This document shows positions 17,722 through 25,697 of a DNA stretch of 64,000 bases, piece by piece (positions within the stretch are counted from its first letter, which is position 1; each line of letters starts with the position of its first letter). Both the position numbers and the translations under genes were made by a program. Origin of the DNA: Acinetobacter sp. YWS30-1. Its GTDB lineage: Bacteria; Pseudomonadota; Gammaproteobacteria; Pseudomonadales; Moraxellaceae. The notes under the pieces are model-generated. The model ran no database searches. It was given only the letters and a program-made list of their open reading frames with translations, and was not told the origin of the DNA. The DNA lies in assembly GCF_033558715.1 (NCBI RefSeq), contig NZ_CP114606.1, positions 372,001 to 436,000 on the forward strand, read 5' to 3'.

Positions 17722-18852
17722 ATGGTAGGGTTTATCCAGATCATGGCAATCGTGGTCATCTGGTTAAGTTTCTGGTCGCTGATTCCCCGAGATGAATGGT
17801 GGATTCGTGGTGCAGATTTTCCACGTTTACAGATTCTGGTTTTGGGCTTCATTGCCTTTGTTCTTTTTCTCCTGGTCGATTACCCATGGACGGCCTTCAA
17901 TCAGCTGCTTTTTGTCGGCCTGATCGCTGCTTTGGCGTATCAGCTGAAAATGGTCTTGCCTTATACCTTTGTTTGGAAAAAACAGGTCAAGCAGGTCAAG
18001 CAGGATCAGCTGGATCCGGATCGTCAGATTTCCCTGATTGTTTCAAATGTTCTGACCACCAATACTAAATATCATTTACTGATTGAACAGATCCAGACCC
18101 ATCAGCCAGACTTGGTCTTAACGCTGGAAACCGATCATGCATGGCAGGATGCGCTGGCCGTCATTGAGCCAGATTACCCCTATCGGGTACCTGTACCTTT
18201 GGATAATCTGTATGGCATGCATCTGTACAGCAAACTTGAGCTGAGTGAAACCGAGGTTAAATTTATTCTGAGTGATGAAATTCCCTCGATTCATACCAAG
18301 GTCTTGTTACGTTCCGGACAGCCGGTACAGCTTTATTGTCTGCATCCGAAACCACCAAGCCCAACTGAAGCCAAAGATTCAACCTTACGTGATGCGGAAT
18401 TGCTGATTGTAGGGGACCAGATTAAGGATCTGGATGAAAGCTGCATTGTGATGGGAGATCTGAATGATGTGGCCTGGTCACGCACGACACGTTTATTTCA
18501 GCGTATTAGTGGTTTGCTGGATCCGCGTGTTGGCCGACGCTATGTAAATACCTTTCATGCCGATTATCCCTTATTGCGCTGGTCACTTGACCATGTGTTT
18601 CACAGCACCGATTTTGCCCTGGTGCATATGGAGCGTTTAAAACACGTCGGATCAGATCATTTTCCGGTTTATCTGGTTTTACAAACTGGGCGGGTATTTG
18701 AGCATCATCAGGAAGAACTGGAAGAAACGGATCAGGATGATCAGGAAGCCAAAGAAGCCATTCAGGAAGGAATTGAAAAGGCAGAGAAAGAAGAGAAGAA
18801 AGTCACTGATAAGATTACGATGGCTTATAAGAATGAGGAGAAATTCTTATAG
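17722..18852 (+). CDS. Endonuclease/exonuclease/phosphatase (EEP) family protein, membrane-anchored
   Basis: This 376-residue protein has two or three hydrophobic segments in the first 90 residues. A metal-dependent EEP fold then begins at about residue 95 (SLIVSNVLTTNTKYHLL). The EEP catalytic motifs are present: VLTLETD, VMGDLNDVAWS, SLDHVFHS and GSDHFPVYL. The active domain should face one side of the inner membrane. The last 60 residues are a highly acidic/lysine-rich tail (EELEETDQDDQEAKEA...). I use ATG 17722; a GTG at 17713 is less likely. The substrate (nucleic acid, phospholipid or phosphoinositide-like) is not known. Confidence 0.85.
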   Translation: MVGFIQIMAIVVIWLSFWSLIPRDEWWIRGADFPRLQILVLGFIAFVLFLLVDYPWTAFNQLLFVGLIAALAYQLKMVLPYTFVWKKQVKQVKQDQLDPDRQISLIVSNVLTTNTKYHLLIEQIQTHQPDLVLTLETDHAWQDALAVIEPDYPYRVPVPLDNLYGMHLYSKLELSETEVKFILSDEIPSIHTKVLLRSGQPVQLYCLHPKPPSPTEAKDSTLRDAELLIVGDQIKDLDESCIVMGDLNDVAWSRTTRLFQRISGLLDPRVGRRYVNTFHADYPLLRWSLDHVFHSTDFALVHMERLKHVGSDHFPVYLVLQTGRVFEHHQEELEETDQDDQEAKEAIQEGIEKAEKEEKKVTDKITMAYKNEEKFL

Positions 18853-19188
18853 TTTTAGCTGAAAAGTGTACGATATTGCTTACAGCAGTTTCCGCTTCTT
18901 GCGAATGGGCAGTACAGAGGAATCCACGTATTCTAAGCTCATCAGCACAGGGAGTCGAGAAAGGATATTCTCATAAGGAAGACGAAGCTGAATGAAAACA
19001 TCATGGAAATGATGCTGAAAGGGAAATCGCAACAACGAAGAAGCAATTATAACATATGAAAGCACAACCTCATTAACCCGGGTTTTACAGGATGTAGAAC
19101 CCGGGTTAAATTATTTTTGGCTCATTTTTTTATTATAATTAATTGATTATTAAAATAAAATTTAAATTAAAAAATGGATATTACCTGA
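18853..19188. other. Intergenic region with no confident gene
   Basis: This 336-base stretch separates the EEP and GNAT genes. A 61-codon minus-strand frame (18880-19065) exists, with a hydrophobic start and the basic ending IRKKRKLL. It has no ribosome site I trust and no family I recognise, so I do not call it. The right half holds a double palindrome (19073-19109). Confidence 0.5.
19073..19109. repeat. Duplicated palindrome AACCCGGGTT
   Basis: The 10-bp palindrome AACCCGGGTT occurs at 19075 and 19098. Together with flanking bases the copies form a 12-bp inverted repeat (TTAACCCGGGTT/AACCCGGGTTAA) around 13 bases. TTATTTTT follows, so on the plus strand it could be a late terminator for the EEP gene. 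Two evenly spaced palindromes are also what a cooperative repressor site would look like. Confidence 0.7.
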
Positions 19189-19596
19189 ATGGAAGTTATG
19201 ATTTCCGATCATGATTCAGTCAATGAATTCGAAGTGCTGCAGCTCTATCTTGTCAATCAATGGTCAGCTGCAGAAAAACCTCAATTGCTTTTAAAGGCTT
19301 TGCAGCATTCTCATAGTCTGGTGACGGCACGTATCAACGGTCGGCTGGTCGGCTTGGGAAATGCGATTTCAGATGGTTATCTGGTGGTGTATTTCCCACA
19401 TTTATTGGTTCACCCGGAGGTGCAGCGACAGGCTATTGGTCGTCTGATCATGCAAGAAATGCTGCAACGTTATTCAGGATTTCATCAGAAAATTCTGGTG
19501 GCTGATCAGCATGCCACTGAATTTTATAAAGCTCTAGGTTTTGAGCGTGCAGGACATACAGAAGCGATGTGGATTTATCAAGGAACGGATCATTGA
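19189..19596 (+). CDS. GNAT-family N-acetyltransferase
   Basis: This 135-residue protein is a compact GNAT domain. The acetyl-CoA site is PHLLVHPEVQRQAIGRLIM at about residues 85-103. FYKALGFERAGHTEAMW closes the fold, as in many small GNATs. The substrate cannot be inferred. The ATG at 19189 has an in-frame alternative at 19198. The gene is alone and convergent with the acyltransferase gene. Confidence 0.85.
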   Translation: MEVMISDHDSVNEFEVLQLYLVNQWSAAEKPQLLLKALQHSHSLVTARINGRLVGLGNAISDGYLVVYFPHLLVHPEVQRQAIGRLIMQEMLQRYSGFHQKILVADQHATEFYKALGFERAGHTEAMWIYQGTDH

Positions 19597-19636
19597 GTTG
19601 TCTTGCCAATAATACCGTCCATATTTTTTCTAGTTT

Positions 19637-20572
19637 TTAATAGATTTTATCATAGCCTTCAGGACGGGTCTTAAAGCGACGGTGGAACCACATATATTGC
19701 GTCGGTGCAATGCGCAACTGGCGTTCAATAATCAGATTTACCCGGGTTGCATCATCGACTTCATCCGCACTTGGCAGGTTCTCTACCGCAGGCTCGATCA
19801 ACACACAGTAGCATGGATCTTTAATATCACCAGTTCGATAAAAATAGAGTGGAATGGCAGCGGCTTTGGTCATTTTGAGTAAGCGACGATGTGCAGTGAC
19901 TGTGGCTGCAGGTACTCCAAAAAAGGGTGCCATCACACCCTGTTTTAAACCAAAATCCTGATCCGGACTGTACCAGATAGCATGGCCATTTTTCAGGTTA
20001 CGCACCAGACCGCGCATATCATCATGGTCAATCTGGTTGGCATAAATGGTGGCACGGCAGCGGTAAATCAGCATATCGAGCAAGGGATTATTTTGTGGTC
20101 GATACACCACATCCGGCTCAAAATACTGTGCACATAAATAACCACCAGCATCCAGCAAAGTCGAGTGGGTACCGAGCAATAAAGCCCCTTTACCTTCTGC
20201 CTGAGCCTGCTGGATATGTTCCAGCCCTTCAATCTGTACCCGGCCTTTAAACCATTTTGGACAGTACCAGGCATTCAAGGTCTCAAATACACCGAGCATC
20301 TGGTCAATAAAGACCATACGAGCATTGTCCTGAACTTCTTGAGCTGACCATTCAGGGAAACAAACTTCCAGATTGCGAAGCGTGGTTTCACGGCGAGATT
20401 TCAAATATTTAAATGCCATCTGGCCGAGTAGACGTGCCAGACGATGCTGAATTGCCCAAGGTAAGATAGCCAGAATCATCACAAATACAATACCCACCCA
20501 GATGCCCCAGTATTGCGGCAACAGGAATGACCATTGAAATTCACCGGGTTTGTATTCTGGCGTTCGACTCAT
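19637..20572 (-). CDS. LpxL/LpxM-family lipid A-type acyltransferase
   Basis: This 311-residue protein has an N-terminal membrane segment (about residues 18-40). The acyltransferase H-x4-D catalytic motif is HSTLLD in LLLGTHSTLLDAGG. The family sequence NGHAIWYSPDQDFG follows, then FFGVPAATVTAHRRLL and a C-terminal YMWFHRRFKTRP. LpxL/HtrB-family enzymes add secondary acyl chains to lipid A or lipooligosaccharide at the inner membrane. I cannot tell LpxL from LpxM by eye. I start at ATG 20572 because the upstream TTG at 20593 has no support. Confidence 0.88.
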   Translation of the reverse strand: MSRTPEYKPGEFQWSFLLPQYWGIWVGIVFVMILAILPWAIQHRLARLLGQMAFKYLKSRRETTLRNLEVCFPEWSAQEVQDNARMVFIDQMLGVFETLNAWYCPKWFKGRVQIEGLEHIQQAQAEGKGALLLGTHSTLLDAGGYLCAQYFEPDVVYRPQNNPLLDMLIYRCRATIYANQIDHDDMRGLVRNLKNGHAIWYSPDQDFGLKQGVMAPFFGVPAATVTAHRRLLKMTKAAAIPLYFYRTGDIKDPCYCVLIEPAVENLPSADEVDDATRVNLIIERQLRIAPTQYMWFHRRFKTRPEGYDKIY

Positions 20573-20646
20573 AAATTCAATATTTGAAATCAAAGATGTC
20601 AGCAGTGTAGCAGAAGAGCTTTTTGAAATAAAAAACTGTAAAATAA

Positions 20647-20674
20647 AAAAGCACCTGTACGAATACAGATGCTT
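20647..20674 (-). terminator. Terminator of uup
   Basis: Stem AAGCANCTGTA/TACAGNTGCTT around a CGAA loop, with a T-run on the minus strand. Confidence 0.82.
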
Positions 20675-20695
20675 AGTGACTAGGCGATTTAAAGA

Positions 20696-22603
20696 TTAGC
20701 CTTTGGTCATATTTTCCAGTTGGTCCCAACGTTCCATTTTTTCCAGCAAAATCTCATCAATTTCGCCTAAACGTTCAGATGCTTTGGTCGCTGCTGCGGC
20801 ATCTGTGACAAACCACGAGCCATCCGCCAGTTTATCGGAAAGTTCAGCTTGTTCTTTTTCCAGTGCTTCAATTTCAGCCGGTAACATTTCCAGTTCACGC
20901 TGATCTTTGTAGCTGAGTTTTTTCTTTGGCGCAGGTGCTACAGGTGTAGCCGCTGCTTCGGCTTTGGCCTGAGCTTTTTTGACTGCCATTTTCTGGTCAA
21001 CCACAGTCTGATCTGGACGTTGCTCCAGATAATCTTGATAACCACCGACATATTCATCAATATTGCCTTTGCCATCAAAGACCCAGGTCGATGTGACGAC
21101 GTTGTCCATAAAGGCACGGTCATGCGAGATCAGTAGCAGAGTGCCTTTGTATTCAGCTAGCATTTCTTCCAGTAGTTCCAATGTCACCATATCCAGATCG
21201 TTGGTCGGTTCGTCCATCACGATCAGGTTTGATGGTTTCAGTAACAGCTTAGCCAGCAGAATACGGTTACGTTCACCGCCAGATAGAGCTTTAACTGGCG
21301 TACGTGCACGTTCTGGCGAGAACAGGAAGTCTTGCAGATAGCTATAGATATGACGACGTTGGCCATTCACATCGACATGATCTGAACCTTCCGAAACGTT
21401 ATCTTTAACTGATTTTTCCAGATCCAGCACATTACGTAGCTGGTCAAAATACGCAATTTCCAGCTGGGTCCCGGTTTTGACTGTACCGCCATGCTCGATT
21501 TCTCCCAGAATGGCTTTGATCAGTGTGGTTTTACCGACACCATTATCACCCACCAGACCAATACGGTCACCACGCATTACCAGCGCCGAGAAGTCATTGA
21601 TGATCGGTGCATTGTCACTAAACTTCACGCTCAGATGTTCAATCTCGAACACCACTTTACCTGAACGCTGTGCTTCCTGAGTCGACATGTTGACTTTGCC
21701 TTGCTGGAAGCGGCGTGCTTTAGACTCTTCACGCAATTCTTTCAGAGCACGAACACGACCTTCGTTACGGGTACGGCGCGCTTTAATACCTTGACGAATC
21801 CAGGCTTCTTCTTCAGCCAGTTTTTTCTCGAACAGGGCATTCTGTTTTTCTTCTGCTTCCAGCTGCTGAGCTTTCAGGTCGAGGTAACGTGAATAGTTGC
21901 CTTCATAGCTACGCAAAATACCACGGTCCAGCTCGACAATACGGGTCGCAATACTGTCCACAAAGGCACGGTCATGCGAAATAAACAGTAAGGTCAGGTT
22001 GTTCTGCTCGAGCAGGAATTTTTCCAGCCACTCGATACTTTCGACATCCAGATGGTTGGTCGGTTCGTCGAGTAACAGCACATCAGGTTGGGTGAGCAGG
22101 GCACGTGCCAACAGGACACGGCGTTTACGACCACCGGATAAATCGGCCAGATCCGCTTCAGGATCCAGTCCCATTTTACTCAGGATTGAGTTGACCTTAG
22201 TTTCCAAAGCCCAGCCATCCAGCTGATCCATCTGATGCTGCAAATGTCCCATGCGATCACAGGCTTCCATATCGCCCAGCACACAGGCTTCACTGGCTTC
22301 ATGATAGGCACGCAACACTTCTGAAGCTTCACCAGCGCCGTCGGCAACAATATCTGCAACCTTGCCGGAATCCATTGGCACGTCTTGGGCCAGCATGGAA
22401 ATGGTGATGCCATTTTGTAACGAAACTTCACCACTATCCGGGAGTAAACTTCCTTCAATCAGTTTAAGTAAGGTAGACTTACCCTCACCATTACGGCCAA
22501 TCAAACATACTCGTTCACCGCGTTCCAAATTAAAGTTGGCGCCGTCGAGCAAGGCAGGTCCGCCAAATGCCAGTTGGACATCCCTTAAAGTAATATAGGC
22601 CAT
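20696..22603 (-). CDS. uup: ABC-F ATPase Uup
   Basis: This 635-residue protein has two ABC ATPase domains without membrane segments: Walker A GRNGEGKST and VGDNGVGKTT; signatures DLSGGRKRRV and ALSGGERNRI; Walker B LLLDEPTNHLD and IVMDEPTNDLD. The linker between them (about 240-320) is the ABC-F P-site tRNA-interaction region. The last 90 residues form a C-terminal domain with a coiled coil (KDQRELEMLPAEIEALEKEQ), which identifies Uup. Uup is linked to ribosome function and to DNA/transposon stability. ATG 22603 has AGGAAA about 10 bases upstream. The gene is divergent from slyX. Confidence 0.92.
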   Translation of the reverse strand: MAYITLRDVQLAFGGPALLDGANFNLERGERVCLIGRNGEGKSTLLKLIEGSLLPDSGEVSLQNGITISMLAQDVPMDSGKVADIVADGAGEASEVLRAYHEASEACVLGDMEACDRMGHLQHQMDQLDGWALETKVNSILSKMGLDPEADLADLSGGRKRRVLLARALLTQPDVLLLDEPTNHLDVESIEWLEKFLLEQNNLTLLFISHDRAFVDSIATRIVELDRGILRSYEGNYSRYLDLKAQQLEAEEKQNALFEKKLAEEEAWIRQGIKARRTRNEGRVRALKELREESKARRFQQGKVNMSTQEAQRSGKVVFEIEHLSVKFSDNAPIINDFSALVMRGDRIGLVGDNGVGKTTLIKAILGEIEHGGTVKTGTQLEIAYFDQLRNVLDLEKSVKDNVSEGSDHVDVNGQRRHIYSYLQDFLFSPERARTPVKALSGGERNRILLAKLLLKPSNLIVMDEPTNDLDMVTLELLEEMLAEYKGTLLLISHDRAFMDNVVTSTWVFDGKGNIDEYVGGYQDYLEQRPDQTVVDQKMAVKKAQAKAEAAATPVAPAPKKKLSYKDQRELEMLPAEIEALEKEQAELSDKLADGSWFVTDAAAATKASERLGEIDEILLEKMERWDQLENMTKG

Positions 22604-22642
22604 AATGTTAATGTTTCCTGAAATCCCAAATGAGGACTTAAA

Positions 22643-22888
22643 ATGACTAAACAACAAAATCTAAATGATCAGGCGTCATTTTCCGCACCCATTGAAGATT
22701 TGCAAGTGCGAATTGCATTTTTAGATGATTTAGTTGAACAGCTGAATCAGCAGGTCACTCGCCAGAATCTGGAAATTGCCGATTTAAAAAAACAAATGCA
22801 GTTGTTATATCAACGTGTTGAGTCTGCAGATTTGTCCGAAGGGATTGATGCTTTTGATCCGGTCACCAACCGTCCACCGCATTATTAA
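22643..22888 (+). CDS. slyX: SlyX family protein
   Basis: This 81-residue protein is mostly coiled coil (about residues 16-60, DLQVRIAFLDDLVEQLN then LEIADLKKQMQLL). The short C-terminal tail TNRPPHY is the SlyX hallmark. The function is unknown. GAGG lies 7 bases before the ATG. A terminator follows at 22919-22950. Confidence 0.9.
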   Translation: MTKQQNLNDQASFSAPIEDLQVRIAFLDDLVEQLNQQVTRQNLEIADLKKQMQLLYQRVESADLSEGIDAFDPVTNRPPHY

Positions 22889-22918
22889 TTTACAAATAAT
22901 TTTTAAAAAGAAAACAAA

Positions 22919-22950
22919 AAGAAAGCCCTCCAGTCGTGAGGGTTTTCTTT
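22919..22950 (+). terminator. Terminator of slyX
   Basis: CCCTC/GAGGG with flanking AAAG/TTTT pairs, 7-base loop, followed by a T-rich run. Confidence 0.75.
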
Positions 22951-23050
22951 TAAGTAGGTGAAGCTCGATAAACCTAAACCAAGTCGCCACTTTTACTTCG
23001 TCCAAGATGATCTTTAAAATCTAAATATCGTCATGGAAGGAGGAAACTAT

Positions 23051-23079
23051 TTGACCTTTCACACACTTCCTACTCTAAT
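23051..23079 (+). promoter_or_regulatory. Strong sigma-70-type promoter of the PIN-like pair
   Basis: TTGACC (23051-23056) is 17 bases from TCTAAT (23074-23079), a near-consensus promoter. The start would be near 23086, giving a leader of about 28 bases with no ribosome site before the ATG at 23114. A GGAGG at 23038-23042 precedes the -35 box and so would not be transcribed. Confidence 0.65.
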
Positions 23080-23113
23080 AGTATTTTTCTAGCTCAGTTT
23101 TTAATCTTGCCTT

Positions 23114-24115
23114 ATGCGCCAAAAAGTTGTCCTTCTTGATCTCGAAAATAACTTTCCTACAGCCAAACTGTTACGTGACATTGTTGAACATTATCCGACC
23201 TTGTATTTGTTTAACTGTGCCGGAAAATTCGAGTTTGCTCTAGAAGAACTGACTGAGTTGGCGAGCTGGATCAGCAGTGGACAAATTATCATTCTGGATG
23301 TCCCGGAAGCAGAGCATAAGGAATATGAATATGCCGTGATTGTGGGCCAGTTGATGGCTTTGCTGGAAGCAGATACTCAGGTCGAGCTGATCTCTGCGAT
23401 GGATAGCAGTGAAATGCTAATGCAGATGCTACAGGCTTCAGATATTGATTGCAGCCTGATTCAGGTGTTGCCAGAGGATGCATCAACAGAGACTCAAGAT
23501 AAACCCAAAATCCAGTTGCCAAGTATTGAAGCCATTAAAGCTAAACCGGCTTTGCAGCTGGTGAAAAAATATTGTGATGCGCTCGGCAAGATGAGTGGTA
23601 AACCGACCACGCTCGAAACCTTAAAAAATTCTGTCACCAATATTCTGCAAGTTTTACCAGGCAAAGCCCAGCATGTAGTTGGCATGCTGATTAATCTGAA
23701 AATAGTCAAACGTTATGACGAGCAAATCAGTTTCCGTAAAAAAGTGCTGAAACAGTGGGTGCAGCTGGATCTCAATGAACATGTACCCATTGAAAAACCA
23801 GCTTTGAATCAGGTGATCTCGAAGCTTAATCCTGAAGAGCCTGTTGTTGAACCTGCTCAATCTCTAATCCAGTCTGCCCAGCAAGGCCTGTTCAAAAACT
23901 TTAATAAAATTGATCCGGTACAGCTCGAAGTTGCACGCAAGCTGCGCGAATTACAGGGAAATAAGCCTAAAGATATTTATGAATTACGTGATTTGCTCGA
24001 GCAGTTATTTCCAAAATCCGATGTCCGTCTTTTACTTAAAGAGTTGATTGAAAAAGGATATATTTATTGGAATGGTCACGAAATGTTATATAGTCATGAG
24101 ATGTTTCTAAATTAG
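23114..24115 (+). CDS. PIN/NYN-like nuclease-fold protein with winged-helix domains, copy A
   Basis: I do not recognise a named family for this 333-residue protein. The first 115 residues look like a PIN/NYN-type domain: LLDLENN at residues 7-13 has the D-x-E-N metal motif, followed by VPEAEHKEYEYAVIVGQL. Compared with its downstream paralogue, the second acid is E70 in place of Asp, and the third sits one residue off (M96, D97), so catalysis may be weakened or lost. Two winged-helix-like units follow, at about 145-215 (KPTTLETLKNSVTNIL) and 270-333 (IYELRDLLEQLFPKSDVRLL). The gene has a strong promoter but no ribosome site. It is probably co-transcribed with copy B, 19 bases downstream. Confidence 0.6.
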   Translation: MRQKVVLLDLENNFPTAKLLRDIVEHYPTLYLFNCAGKFEFALEELTELASWISSGQIIILDVPEAEHKEYEYAVIVGQLMALLEADTQVELISAMDSSEMLMQMLQASDIDCSLIQVLPEDASTETQDKPKIQLPSIEAIKAKPALQLVKKYCDALGKMSGKPTTLETLKNSVTNILQVLPGKAQHVVGMLINLKIVKRYDEQISFRKKVLKQWVQLDLNEHVPIEKPALNQVISKLNPEEPVVEPAQSLIQSAQQGLFKNFNKIDPVQLEVARKLRELQGNKPKDIYELRDLLEQLFPKSDVRLLLKELIEKGYIYWNGHEMLYSHEMFLN

Positions 24116-24134
24116 AATAATCTCATGAGGGCAT

Positions 24135-25145
24135 ATGAAAAAAATACTGTTATTGGATATTGAAAACTTACCTAAAACTGAAACAGAGCTCCTTCAATAT
24201 CTTGCCCAATATCAATATGTTTATCTGGTCTATGCCAAAACGCCCATGGGGTTTAGTCTGGATGGTGTCGTCAGGCTTGCACCTGCAATCAGTGCAGGAA
24301 AACTAAAAGTCCTGAAGATGCCTAAAATAGGTAAAGACGCTGCTGATTTTGGCCTATGTTTTATTGCTGGACAGCTTTCTACCCAATATAAAAGCTCTGA
24401 AGTTTGCTTCGAGATTATGTCGAATGACTTTTCTATGGAATATGTGGCGGACTTACTTAAAATTGCGAAATTTCAGGCTAAAGTTATTTCAGCTAAACCA
24501 TTAGTCAATCCAAATATTGCTCAGCAAATAAAAGCAGAAATAGACATTCAAAAACTGATTTTTCAATACTGCTCCAATTTAGTGAGAAGTAACTTTTCTA
24601 AGCCTGCAAAAGTAGAAACTTTAATCAACTCGCTTAAAGCCAATTTAAAAGTGGAAGAAAAATATGCTCAGCTTTTAGTAGATGAATTAATTAGAATAAA
24701 AATTATTAAAAATCAGTCTGGTAAGCTTCAATATCAGACTGCAGCAATTGAAAAATTTTATAAACAGCATTTAGCTACCGTCGAAACCGTCGAAACCGTC
24801 GAAACCGTCGAAACCGTCGAAACCGTCGAAACCGTCGAAACCGTCGAAACCGTCGAAACCGTCGAAACCGTCGAAACCGTCGAAACCGTCGAAACCGTCG
24901 AAACCGTCGAAACTCAAGATGAAGTGACTGAAAGAAAATTAAGTCATTTACGTCTGCGCCTGATGCCTTATCTCAATGTTTTTGCAGAACGTCGGCCTAA
25001 ATTTATTGCCAGTTTCGAGGCGTTACTAGAGCGATGCGTGCCTAAGGAAGAGGTACGAGAATCACTCGATTTACTCATCAAACATCAGCTAATACAGTTA
25101 AATAAACGGGAAATTATTTATAGTCCGCAGCTGCTGGGAAATTAA
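24135..25145 (+). CDS. PIN/NYN-like nuclease-fold protein with winged-helix domains and VET repeat, copy B
   Basis: This 336-residue protein is a diverged paralogue of copy A. The N-terminal domain keeps three acidic positions: LLLDIENL (D8, E10, N11), D71 in ADFGLCFIAGQL, and D98 in EIMSND. A winged-helix-like unit spans about 135-205, and a second about 270-336 (RRPKFIASFEALLERCVPKEE). Between them, residues 216-260 are fifteen exact Val-Glu-Thr repeats, an acidic flexible or helical linker made by a 9-bp minisatellite. GAGG lies 5 bases before the ATG. I infer an RNA- or DNA-acting nuclease or binding protein; no substrate is evident. The coding looks more A/T-rich than its neighbours. topA lies downstream. 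Confidence 0.62.
   Translation: MKKILLLDIENLPKTETELLQYLAQYQYVYLVYAKTPMGFSLDGVVRLAPAISAGKLKVLKMPKIGKDAADFGLCFIAGQLSTQYKSSEVCFEIMSNDFSMEYVADLLKIAKFQAKVISAKPLVNPNIAQQIKAEIDIQKLIFQYCSNLVRSNFSKPAKVETLINSLKANLKVEEKYAQLLVDELIRIKIIKNQSGKLQYQTAAIEKFYKQHLATVETVETVETVETVETVETVETVETVETVETVETVETVETVETVETQDEVTERKLSHLRLRLMPYLNVFAERRPKFIASFEALLERCVPKEEVRESLDLLIKHQLIQLNKREIIYSPQLLGN
24780..24914 (+). repeat. (GTCGAAACC)15 minisatellite inside copy B
   Basis: Fifteen head-to-tail 9-bp units, all identical except the last base of the last unit (ACT for ACC). Because the unit is a multiple of three, gain or loss of copies keeps the frame and only changes linker length. The lack of silent differences points to recent or ongoing expansion. 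Confidence 0.97.
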
Positions 25146-25216
25146 ATTTATCCAGCGGTGCTTGCCTTTTATAGCGGGCTTATGCAAATCTAATATAAGA
25201 ACATAAAGGTTGAACT

Positions 25217-25666
25217 ATGGAAAATACCGGAATCTGGGTGGCAGTTGTCATCATCGTTTTCGTACTGGGGTCTATTTTTGGTCTGCGTGTGAGTCCTAGA
25301 GAAAAGGCATTAGGACTTATGCGTGATAAAGCCCGCAAGATGGGCTTACATCCACGTCTGGTGGTTGCACCGGACTGGACCAACATTCCCAAGGCGACTG
25401 AAAGTCGTGCCAGTATGGTGGCCTATTATAGTGTGCTGCTTCCAGATGCCCGTTTACCGCTGATGCGTGCCCGCGTGGTTGATAACAAACTTGAACTGGT
25501 GTATGGGGATGACAAATTTAAAGATTTTCCCATTGCATTAAAGGGCATTTATGCTATTGATATGCAGGCAAACTGTGTAGGACTCTATTGGGATGAAGAA
25601 TCTGATCTTAGAGCCACACAACTTGATGACATCAAGGCACTATTACATTCTTTGGCTGAACTTTAA
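25217..25666 (+). CDS. Conserved membrane-anchored protein upstream of topA
   Basis: This 149-residue protein has one N-terminal transmembrane helix (about residues 6-23, WVAVVIIVFVLGSIFGL). A cytoplasmic soluble domain of about 125 residues follows (SPREKALGLMRDKARKMGLH, PLMRARVVDNKLELVYGDD). I recall similar small proteins beside topA in Pseudomonas, but no function. AAAGG lies 7 bases before the ATG. topA starts 31 bases after the stop, so the two may be co-expressed. Confidence 0.75.
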   Translation: MENTGIWVAVVIIVFVLGSIFGLRVSPREKALGLMRDKARKMGLHPRLVVAPDWTNIPKATESRASMVAYYSVLLPDARLPLMRARVVDNKLELVYGDDKFKDFPIALKGIYAIDMQANCVGLYWDEESDLRATQLDDIKALLHSLAEL

Positions 25667-25697
25667 TTTTAGAAATAAACAGGATTAAACGGTTAAT

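Noticed and set aside
18880..19065. A 61-codon minus-strand frame with a hydrophobic start and basic end
   Set aside because: No ribosome site, no known family and no support from context; the case for a real gene is too weak.
23051..23092. A 13-codon TTG-started frame preceded by GGAGG before PIN-like copy A
   Set aside because: The same bases form a near-consensus promoter, so the frame would not be transcribed in full.
24780..24914. The VET minisatellite as a CRISPR-like array
   Set aside because: The units are contiguous with no spacers and remain in one reading frame.
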